Positions 1-5,706 of a DNA stretch of 9,407 nt are shown in pieces. Position numbers and translations under genes: made by a program. The stretch spans positions 1 to 9,407 of the forward strand of contig CAKQNH010000125.1 of NCBI GenBank assembly GCA_934255105.1, read 5' to 3'. Below the pieces are notes generated by a model, which worked only from the letters and a program-made list of their open reading frames with translations, did no database searches and was not told the DNA's origin. The stretch comes from an uncultured Pirellulaceae bacterium. Lineage in GTDB: Bacteria > Planctomycetota > Planctomycetia > Pirellulales > Pirellulaceae. Position 1 is the stretch's first letter. Every line of letters begins with the position of its first letter.

Positions 1-2
1 CG

Positions 3-1214
3 CTTAGCGCGCTGCCACCGACACTGGCACCTCTGAAAAACGTCTCGGATCAGGTGACGGTCATTAGCAAGCTGGCCGCCGATCATTGCAACGGCGTAGG
101 TGCTGCGCACGAACCCGCCGGCGGCGGTTTTCTGGTTGGCGCCCGCTGCAAACATTCGGAGCAACCCGAGGTGGGCGGAAAATCGGTCGACCAGACGGTA
201 GCCCAACAGATCGGCTTGGCGACCCCGATCGATTCCTTGGCCTTGGGAATTGATCCCGGTCACCGTGGAGACCATGGCTACAGCGGCACGTACATGTCTC
301 ACATTTCGTGGCGCAGCCCTACCACGCCAGTACCACTAGAGCTGAATCCCAAGCAGCTTTACGATCGTTTGTTTCGCGGTCGTCGCGTGGTTGCCCCCAA
401 CTGGCAGCAACCCGTTGACTTATCGGTGCCCGCTGCCGGAAGTTCCGTGCAAGCCAGCGTGCTGGATCTCGTTCAGGAGGAGACTCGCTCTCTGCAGCGC
501 AAGCTCGGTTTCTCCGACCGCCGCAAATTGGAAGAATACCTGGAAGGGTTGCACAACATCGAACGCAGGCTTGCACTCAGCGATCGAGACGACCATTCGC
601 ACCACCAACAGGCATTCGATCAAGATCCGCTGCTGCATGCAGACGAAGAGGAGATTCCACCATTGATCATGCCTGAAGGCCGAGGTATCCCCAGCGAATA
701 TGCAGAGCACGTGAACCTGATGCTGGACATACTAGTGGTGGCCTTTCAAGCCGACACCACACGGGTGGCCAGCTTTATGTTCTCGTACGAAAAGTCGGGG
801 CGGGCCTATCGTGAGATCGGCGCACCCGGTTCTCACCACTCAACTTCGCACCACTTGCAGAAGCCCGAAAACTTCGCACAGCTCTCCACCATCAACTTGC
901 ATCACATGTCTCTGTTCGCCCGGATGCTCGAGCGCATGCGCGGCATCCAAGAGGGCGGCTCGACATTGCTGGATAACGTGTGCATCCTCTATGGCTCGGG
1001 CATCAGCGATGGCAACAAGCACAATCACGACGACCTGCCGGTGCTCCTAGCCGGTGGCGCAGGGGGAGCGCACGCTGGCGGACGGCATCTTGAGCTCCAG
1101 CAGTCGACCCCCATCTGCAACCTCTATCTTGACATGCTGGCTGCCATGGGAGTTCAACGCGAACACTTTGGTGACAGCACTGCGCCACTCGGTTTAATAC
1201 AGCCGCATGTATGA
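3..1214 (+). CDS. DUF1552 family protein, 5'-truncated by window edge
   Basis: The frame is open from the first complete codon at position 3, and the residues before the GTG at 54 (LSALPPTLAPLKNVSDQ) fit the family, so the gene starts outside the window and 54 is not its start. About 403 residues are visible. Recognisable DUF1552 blocks are the ISWRSPTTP segment near 300-325, the LYDRLF segment shortly after, GAPGSHHSTSHH near 820-855, and the C-terminal LYGSGISDGNKHNHDDLPVLLAGG block near 990-1055. DUF1552 proteins are usually exported in Planctomycetes and are often compared with the alkaline-phosphatase-like DUF1501 family; the reaction is not known. The missing N-terminus would hold any export signal. 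The DUF1592 gene follows on the same strand after a repeat-filled gap, suggesting one operon. Family call is firm, function unknown. Confidence 0.9.
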   Translation, partial: LSALPPTLAPLKNVSDQVTVISKLAADHCNGVGAAHEPAGGGFLVGARCKHSEQPEVGGKSVDQTVAQQIGLATPIDSLALGIDPGHRGDHGYSGTYMSHISWRSPTTPVPLELNPKQLYDRLFRGRRVVAPNWQQPVDLSVPAAGSSVQASVLDLVQEETRSLQRKLGFSDRRKLEEYLEGLHNIERRLALSDRDDHSHHQQAFDQDPLLHADEEEIPPLIMPEGRGIPSEYAEHVNLMLDILVVAFQADTTRVASFMFSYEKSGRAYREIGAPGSHHSTSHHLQKPENFAQLSTINLHHMSLFARMLERMRGIQEGGSTLLDNVCILYGSGISDGNKHNHDDLPVLLAGGAGGAHAGGRHLELQQSTPICNLYLDMLAAMGVQREHFGDSTAPLGLIQPHV

Positions 1215-1259
1215 TGCACAACGCTTGTAAAATCGCAGCCAAGCAAACGGCTCCAGTGA

Positions 1260-1416
1260 GCATCGCAAGAAGAATGGCTTTCGTAGCCGAAGTCGCCAGA
1301 CTTTGGACAGTCGTAGCCGGAGTCGCCAGACTTTGGATTTCGCTTGGTTTATCCAAAGTCTGGCGACTTCGGCTACCAATATCCGCGACAGATACAGTAG
1401 GCGCGATGCCAAGAAG
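1260..1416. repeat. Palindromic dispersed repeat, element A
   Basis: Three copies of a 25-nt arm occur here: direct at 1283-1307 (GTAGCCGAAGTCGCCAGACT then TTGGA), direct with one change at 1313-1337, and inverted at 1352-1376. The inverted copy is the exact reverse complement of the first. Arms two and three can form a hairpin with a 14-nt loop at 1338-1351 and a single G-T wobble. Positions 1314-1416 align without gaps to 5441-5543 (element B) at 85 of 103 positions, and 1260-1283 aligns to 5417-5440 at 16 of 24. The element is therefore longer than the palindrome, and element A differs from B by exactly one extra 30-nt arm unit. It sits between DUF1552 and DUF1592 and runs over the likely start codon of the latter. 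No transposase is present, so it is either non-autonomous (MITE/REP-like) or a structured RNA element. Confidence 0.85.
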
Positions 1417-3388
1417 ATCAGCTTGGTCAGCCTGTGCTTGGGTCGGCCTGATCGTAGGGCTGTGCTGTTCATCAGTGGCCGTAGCGCAACCGGGCCGCGA
1501 CAAAGAAGAACTGTCGTGGGACCGCAACATCTCACACATGTTCCGTCGCTATTGCTATAGCTGCCACGGGGCGGACGACCCCAGCGGCAATGTCAATCTA
1601 GCGCAAGATGGTGACCCCGCGCAGATTTTGCGGCACCAACGCACATGGGCAACCGCTGTGCATGTGCTTCAAGCCGATGAGATGCCGCCTGAGGACGAGC
1701 GACAGCCGACGAGCGATGAACGCCGACTGATGCTCGCGTTTCTGGAGGAGACATTGGCAGGGACTGATTGTGCCGACCAGCGCGATCCCGGCAGACCGGT
1801 ACTTAGACGGCTTAACAATTCGGAATACGACAATGCCATCGCCGACCTAACTGGTTTAAATCTGCAATTGGGCTTGGATTTCCCTCCAGACCCTACCGGC
1901 TTTGGCTTTGACAACAACAGCGAAGCCCTCAGCCTAGCACCTGCGCAGGTCGAGACCTTTCACGCCGCAGCGCAAAAAATCGTAGCAGCCCTATTGGCCA
2001 AACGCGAACAACAGGACCTGACGGCCGTTAGCATCTTCGCCGTCAGCCAGGCAGAACTGCAAGACTTTGCCGCACAGCATGCAGAGCCCTCAGCCGAAAA
2101 AGTGGAGCCCTCAGCCGAAAAAGTGGAGCCCTCAGCCGAAACACAGCGGCAGCAAGCGCGAGTCGCTTTAACGCGGTTCGCATCGCGGGCGTTTCGCCAA
2201 CCTGTCGAAGAGTTTTATATCCAGCGCCTGCTGCAGATCTATGATCTGGCCAGACAGCAAAGCGACTCGCACGATGTGGCCATCGGGCACGGACTAACTG
2301 CAGGCCTCATGTCGCCGCGATTTCTGCTGCGTATGGAAGCCGACCAGCCTGGCGCGGCGGGTCCCTACGTGGTCAGTGACTACGAACTGGCCACGCGGCT
2401 GAGCTTCTTCCTGTGGTCGCGGCCGCCGGACGAAGAATTGTTGAGTGTTGCAGCCAGCGGTCGGTTGCATGAACCTGAGCAATTGCGTGCGCAAACGGTA
2501 CGGATGTTGGGGGATCCCCGCAATCGAGCGCTGGTCGATAATTTCTTTTCACAGTGGCTAGACCTACGGAGACTGCAATCGCATCAACCCGATCCCGACA
2601 TCTTTCCAGAGTTCGATGATGCGCTGCGGCAAGCAATGTTCGATGAGGCGAATTTAATTTTGCTGGAGATCATCTCTGAAGATCGCCCGTTGACCTGGCT
2701 CATCGACAGCGACCACACCTTCGCCAATGCGCGGCTGGCCGAACATTATGGATTGTCCGGCGTATCGAGTATCGCACCCGTACAGGTGGCATTGCCCGAT
2801 CGACGGCGTGGTGGACTCGTCTCATCAGCGGCCCTATTGATGCTGCAATCCGATCCGACTCGCAACAACATACCTCGGCGAGGGAATTTCATTGCTGGTC
2901 AGTGGCTCGGCTCGCCACCTCCCCCGCCTCCCCCCGACGTACCGCCGCTAGCTGAAGCCGAAGACGGCAGCCAGCGATCGATGCGGGAAACATTTGAGCT
3001 GCACCGCAGCCATCCCAACTGCCAGAGCTGTCATGCCAAGATCGACCCGCTGGGATTCAGCTTAGAGAATTTTGATGCCATTGGCCGCTGGCGCGATACG
3101 GAATTTGGACTGCCTATCGACGCTTCGGCTGAGTTGGCATCGGGCGCAAAATTTGACGGAATTGTTGGGCTCAAGGATTTTCTTTTGGAAAACCGCGATG
3201 TCGTGCTTGAAGAACTCGCCAATCGTTTGTTGATCTACGCACTCGGACGCGGCTTGCAAGCCAGCGATCAGTGCGTCGTCGACCGCATGGTAACCGCTGG
3301 CCGCCAGGCTGAGTACCGCTTCTCCGCGGTCGTACTGGAGCTCGTCACCAGCATCCCCTTCACCCATCGCCAAAACCCAGAATACTAA
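1406..3388 (+). CDS. Exported two-haem cytochrome-type protein, DUF1587/1595/1592/1588/1585
   Basis: The 660-residue product starts with a signal peptide: basic MPRR, a hydrophobic stretch at about 9-26, and a cleavage-like AVAQ. A planctomycete-type cytochrome c domain follows, with CYSCH at 50-54 and DEMPPE at 91-96, whose Met may be the axial ligand. Then come DUF1587 (RRLNNSEYDNAIADLTGL, 134-151), DUF1595 (about 251-311), DUF1592 (about 321-450, with LATRLSFFLWSRPPDEELL), DUF1588 (about 467-563, with a second haem site CQSCH at 539-543 after a proline run) and DUF1585 (about 588-652). This is the complete family order. The protein probably works outside the cytoplasmic membrane with its DUF1552 neighbour; substrate unknown. 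An ATG at 1211 overlaps the DUF1552 stop as ATGA, but it would put 65 repeat-derived residues ahead of the signal peptide, so 1406 is preferred. No clear ribosome binding site is seen. A 21-bp tandem repeat lies in the 227-245 linker. Confidence 0.88.
   Translation: MPRRSAWSACAWVGLIVGLCCSSVAVAQPGRDKEELSWDRNISHMFRRYCYSCHGADDPSGNVNLAQDGDPAQILRHQRTWATAVHVLQADEMPPEDERQPTSDERRLMLAFLEETLAGTDCADQRDPGRPVLRRLNNSEYDNAIADLTGLNLQLGLDFPPDPTGFGFDNNSEALSLAPAQVETFHAAAQKIVAALLAKREQQDLTAVSIFAVSQAELQDFAAQHAEPSAEKVEPSAEKVEPSAETQRQQARVALTRFASRAFRQPVEEFYIQRLLQIYDLARQQSDSHDVAIGHGLTAGLMSPRFLLRMEADQPGAAGPYVVSDYELATRLSFFLWSRPPDEELLSVAASGRLHEPEQLRAQTVRMLGDPRNRALVDNFFSQWLDLRRLQSHQPDPDIFPEFDDALRQAMFDEANLILLEIISEDRPLTWLIDSDHTFANARLAEHYGLSGVSSIAPVQVALPDRRRGGLVSSAALLMLQSDPTRNNIPRRGNFIAGQWLGSPPPPPPPDVPPLAEAEDGSQRSMRETFELHRSHPNCQSCHAKIDPLGFSLENFDAIGRWRDTEFGLPIDASAELASGAKFDGIVGLKDFLLENRDVVLEELANRLLIYALGRGLQASDQCVVDRMVTAGRQAEYRFSAVVLELVTSIPFTHRQNPEY
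2084..2141 (+). repeat. 21-bp in-frame tandem repeat, 2.8 copies
   Basis: The unit GAGCCCTCAGCCGAAAAAGT plus G occurs at 2084-2104 and 2105-2125, with a 16-nt third copy at 2126-2141. It encodes EPSAEKV, EPSAEKV, EPSAE in the linker between the DUF1587 and DUF1595 domains. The period is a multiple of three, so copy number can change without breaking the frame, and the charged, Ala/Pro-rich sequence suits a flexible linker. The copies are identical over their shared length, which points to recent duplication. Confidence 0.95.
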
Positions 3389-3391
3389 AAC

Positions 3392-3661
3392 CGTAGAACG
3401 GTTGTCCCAACCGTTTCAACCCTTGACGTAGAACGCTTGTCCCAACCGTTTCAACTCTAGACGTAGAACGCTTGTCCCAACCGTTTCAACCCTTGACGTA
3501 GAACGGTTGTCCCAACCGTTTCAACCCTAAACGTAGAACGGTTGTCCCAACCGTTTCAACCCTAAACGTAGAACGCTTGTCCCAACCGTTTCAACCCTAA
3601 ACGTAGAACGGTTGTCCCAACCGTTTCAACCCTAAACGTAGAACGGTTGTCCCAACCGTTT
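3392..3661. repeat. 35-bp tandem array, eight copies, hairpin in each unit
   Basis: Units start at 3392, 3427, 3462, 3497, 3532, 3567, 3602 and 3637 with an exact 35-bp period; the last is cut after 25 nt. Each unit begins CGTAGAACGGTTGTCCCAAC and continues CGTTTCAACCC plus a variable tail (TTGA, TAGA or TAAA). The core AACGGTTG-TCC-CAACCGTT is a perfect 8-bp inverted repeat with a 3-nt loop in copies 1, 4, 5, 7 and 8. Copies 2, 3 and 6 have AACGCTTG, leaving one unpaired position. Copies 4, 5 and 7 are identical. The array starts three bases after the DUF1592 stop codon. There are no variable spacers, so it is not CRISPR, and no T-tract, so not an ordinary intrinsic terminator. Its role is unknown. 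Confidence 0.95.
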
Positions 3662-3749
3662 CCCCAGCGCAGTTGGCTCAAGGAGTTGTTCGAAAATAAA
3701 CTATCGAAGTTGCCTATCTAACTTGCTGCAATTTCTTAGTTCCATTCGT
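3662..3749. other. Non-coding spacer, nothing recognised
   Basis: This short stretch separates the 35-bp array from the inverted two-hairpin modules. No supported reading frame, promoter-like motif, RNA gene or terminator was seen in it. The last 20 or so bases resemble, with a gap, the sequence just outside the opposite arm (TTCCATTCG here against TTCCCATTTCG read on the other strand), so the repeat may extend slightly into it. Confidence 0.4.
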
Positions 3750-3787
3750 CATTTTGCCTTTAGCGGCATAGCCGCGGATTTAGTTAG

Positions 3788-3836
3788 CCTGGGGTGGAGC
3801 GCCGGCGAGCGTTAGCGAGCCAAGCGCAACCCCAGG
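3788..3836 (+). repeat. Left module outer hairpin
   Basis: CCTGGGGT at 3788-3795 pairs perfectly with ACCCCAGG at 3829-3836. The 33-nt loop begins GGAGCGC and ends AAGCGCA, and can extend pairing through GCGC and GGC/GCC tracts; its centre contains GCGAGC twice. Compared with the right module the loop is 20 nt longer, mostly through this GC-rich insert. Confidence 0.8.
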
Positions 3837-3995
3837 AAACCGGGCCACTCCCCACCCCGCATCATCCCTTTTTTGCATCCGCGACCGAGAACGAGACGTC
3901 ACCAGCGCGCGGCACGTCTTCGAGGTCGCAACTTGTGTCAACTCGGCGATGGATTGTGTGGCGCGATGTTGCGTGGGAATTGATGTGAGCGTCCT

Positions 3996-4024
3996 CCGAT
4001 GGTTCCGCTGCGCTGCACCATCGG
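3996..4024 (-). repeat. Right module outer hairpin
   Basis: CCGATGGT at 3996-4003 pairs perfectly with ACCATCGG at 4017-4024 around a 13-nt loop. Read on the minus strand it is the counterpart of the left hairpin: the CC...GGT frame and the inner AGCGC are shared, while the three central stem pairs differ from the left copy and pairing is kept. Confidence 0.8.
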
Positions 4025-4062
4025 CTATTGAAATCCGCGGTTCCACCGCTATAGGCAAAATG

Positions 4063-4187
4063 CGAAATGGGAAATGCGGAAAGACAAAATGCGGCAAAGT
4101 CCACCAATGCGTTGTTGATGGGATTAGCCGAGTTAGATGCCAATTTGCAGGATAAACACCCACGCATACGTTACCTGTCATATCAAC
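4063..4187. other. Non-coding spacer downstream of two convergent genes
   Basis: This completes the 799-nt gene-free stretch between the DUF1592 stop and the substrate-binding protein stop. The first 30 bases are A-rich with repeated AAATGCG-type words. No terminator hairpin with a T-run could be identified for either convergent gene. A 66-codon frame on the plus strand (4067-4267) runs into the opposing gene and has no recognisable domain. Confidence 0.4.
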
Positions 4188-5243
4188 CTACTGATTCGCG
4201 GTGCGTTCTAGAAACGAGGCGTCGAAGACTTTATCAGCTTGTACTTTTGAACCGTCGATCAATTTAAGTTGGACAAACTGATCGACCAACTGCTGCCAGC
4301 GTTCGAGCGACATTTGGCCGATCTTCTCTGGGGCCAGTCCGTCTGGCAAGCACAGCGGTTTGAGCACGCTCACACCAAATGCTAAAGCCTCCGCAGTCAT
4401 GCCCTGCGAATTCTCTGACAGAATCGCCTGATTGGTCGACTCGGGTGATTCCAAGTAGTGTTGCCAGCCTTCGCGGCAAGCGACGACCATGCGTGCTACT
4501 AGGTCACTATTCGCGGTGACATAAGGTTCGTTGGCCAAGAGGCATGATGCGTAGGGATTAAAGCCGACATCCGATAACATCAGCGGGCGCACTTCGACAC
4601 CTTGTTGGCTAGCCATAAACGGTTCACTGAACGAGTAAGCTTGAATTGCCGTTTTGTCATCCGTCACCAATTTGGCAACAGACCCACCGTAGGGGACCAC
4701 CTTCACTCCCTCCAGCAGTCCTGTCGAGCGCATAAAATCCAAGAAGGGTCGTCCCACATTGGCCTGCAACACGAAGCCCTTTAGGCCTGACAACTGGTCG
4801 GCTCCTGAATCCGCTCGCACCAACACACAGCGCGGCGAGTTTTGAATCGGCGCCAGCAGGGCCACTACGGGTACGCCTTCATTGCGAAACAGCAACACAT
4901 CGTCCGCATTGCCGATCGCAAATTGAACTCGCCCCATCACCAACTCCTGAGCCACCGGTGCATTGGGGCCACCAGCGCGAATGGTGACGTCCAGCCCGTA
5001 GCGTTCGAAGATCCCATGCACCTTGGCCGCATAAAAGCCGCCATGCTCCGCCTCGGGATACCAGTTGAGCATCAACGTCACAGGCTGCAAACGCGGGCTG
5101 CTATCCGGTACCACTGGTTGCTTAGGCGAGCAGCCGAGTGAGATAAGCGGCAGCAGCAACATCAGCACAAGCCCGACGCGCCGCTTAGGATTAAAAAAGG
5201 AGCTTGCAGGGGTGCCCGCATTGTTGCTCTTTTGATGCGACAC
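4188..5243 (-). CDS. NMT1/THI5-like ABC transporter substrate-binding lipoprotein
   Basis: With the GTG at 5243 the product has 351 residues, a normal length for the family. KRR at 20-22 and a hydrophobic segment at 23-36 lead to SLGC, with Cys38 as the candidate lipidation site; this is an imperfect lipobox. The mature part opens with LMLNWYPEAEHGGFYAAK (about 57-74), the typical NMT1/THI5/SsuA N-terminal block, followed by FAIGNADDVLLFR (about 108-120) and AYSFSEPFMA (about 202-211), which carries the usual EP pair. Such proteins deliver small molecules (pyrimidine precursors of thiamine, sulfonates, nitrate) to an ABC importer. The N-terminal block is closest to my memory of ThiY-like members, but the ligand cannot be assigned. 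No permease or ATPase gene is adjacent. The frame is open to a GTG at 5384, which would bury the signal behind about 47 extra residues; another GTG lies at 5267. The exact start is uncertain. Confidence 0.82.
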   Translation of the reverse strand: MSHQKSNNAGTPASSFFNPKRRVGLVLMLLLPLISLGCSPKQPVVPDSSPRLQPVTLMLNWYPEAEHGGFYAAKVHGIFERYGLDVTIRAGGPNAPVAQELVMGRVQFAIGNADDVLLFRNEGVPVVALLAPIQNSPRCVLVRADSGADQLSGLKGFVLQANVGRPFLDFMRSTGLLEGVKVVPYGGSVAKLVTDDKTAIQAYSFSEPFMASQQGVEVRPLMLSDVGFNPYASCLLANEPYVTANSDLVARMVVACREGWQHYLESPESTNQAILSENSQGMTAEALAFGVSVLKPLCLPDGLAPEKIGQMSLERWQQLVDQFVQLKLIDGSKVQADKVFDASFLERTANQ

Positions 5244-5416
5244 CGCATCGACCGGTGACCGTTTCACGCTACATATCGTTTCAAAATTGAGCACTTCGCA
5301 GCATACTCCGCTAAATTTATTGATAACTCTGGTTGGGAAGAATCCACTGGCAGCCATCCTAACGAGTTCAAATCGGGCCTGCACCGCACATCAGGGCCGA
5401 ACACAAACGCAAAGAT

Positions 5417-5543
5417 GCATCGTGAGAAGAATCACTGAGCTAGCCGAAGTCGCCAGACTTTGGTCTTCGGTTGGTTGATCTAAAGTCTGGCGACTTCGGC
5501 TACTAATAACCACGATAGTTATAGTTGGCCCGATACTATGCAG
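5417..5543. repeat. Palindromic dispersed repeat, element B
   Basis: A perfect 21-nt inverted repeat, TAGCCGAAGTCGCCAGACTT plus T at 5441-5461 and its reverse complement at 5482-5502, surrounds a 20-nt loop. Loop and flanks are homologous to element A (85 of 103 positions over 5441-5543, plus a weaker 24-nt left flank starting GCATCG). It has one fewer arm than element A. It lies in the divergent region between the substrate-binding lipoprotein and the sigma factor, so it is not a simple 3'-end terminator here. Confidence 0.85.
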
Positions 5544-5706
5544 CAACGGTCGGAGTATGCAGCTTCAGATTGACGAAAATAGTGGAATTTAGCGAGAGTT
5601 GCGGAAGAATGCGGTTTTTTGTGTCACTGACGATGTCTCGAACGCCACTTATGGGTGAGACTACGAGTAGTGCCTAGCGTGCTTTCTTTGATGGGCTGAG
5701 AATTAT
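5544..5706. other. Sigma factor upstream region, no confident promoter
   Basis: This is the leader of the sigma factor gene. GGAA at 5603-5606 and GTC at 5623-5625 are 16 nt apart, roughly the layout of ECF promoters, but both words are too short to call. No strong Shine-Dalgarno sequence precedes the ATG at 5707. Confidence 0.3.

Larger units (their letters stand above)
3750..4062. repeat. Inverted pair of two-hairpin repeat modules
   Basis: The left end (3750-3781) matches the reverse complement of the right end (4031-4062) at 27 of 32 positions, with shared CATTTTGCCT and CCGCGGATTT blocks. After an identical 6-nt gap on each side comes a second hairpin: 3788-3836 on the left, 3996-4024 on the right. 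The two modules therefore have the same layout in opposite orientation. Small hairpins inside the ends (GCGGC-ATA-GCCGC at 3763-3775 and, read on the minus strand, GCGGT-GGA-ACCGC at 4038-4050) and the larger hairpins all keep pairing where their sequences differ. The 3837-3995 interior shows no convincing gene. This could be a roughly 313-bp non-autonomous element with long terminal inverted repeats, or two independent insertions of one dispersed repeat. Confidence 0.8.

Noticed and set aside
1194..1539. Minus-strand frames across element A
   Set aside because: The palindrome stays open in several frames on both strands; no domain or start signal supports a gene.
3392..3661. CRISPR array (regular repeats, GTTTCAACCC-like ends)
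   Set aside because: The whole 35-bp period is conserved with no unique spacers, so it is a simple tandem repeat, and no cas gene is present.
3780..4181. 133-codon minus-strand frame and overlapping small frames in the gene-free region
   Set aside because: They read through the inverted hairpin modules, have no recognisable domain and have competing frames on both strands; best explained as translated repeat DNA.
4067..4267. 66-codon plus-strand frame containing NALLMGLAELDANLQ
   Set aside because: It looks faintly helical, but starts in the repeat flank, runs 80 nt into the opposing lipoprotein gene, and lacks codon bias or a known family.
5441..5502. Intrinsic terminator
   Set aside because: A strong palindrome, but it lies upstream of two divergent genes and has no T-tract; it is a copy of the dispersed repeat.
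5603..5625. GGAA-N16-GTC as an ECF autoregulatory promoter for the sigma gene
   Set aside because: Spacing is right, but the words are short enough to occur by chance and the usual C after GGAA is missing.
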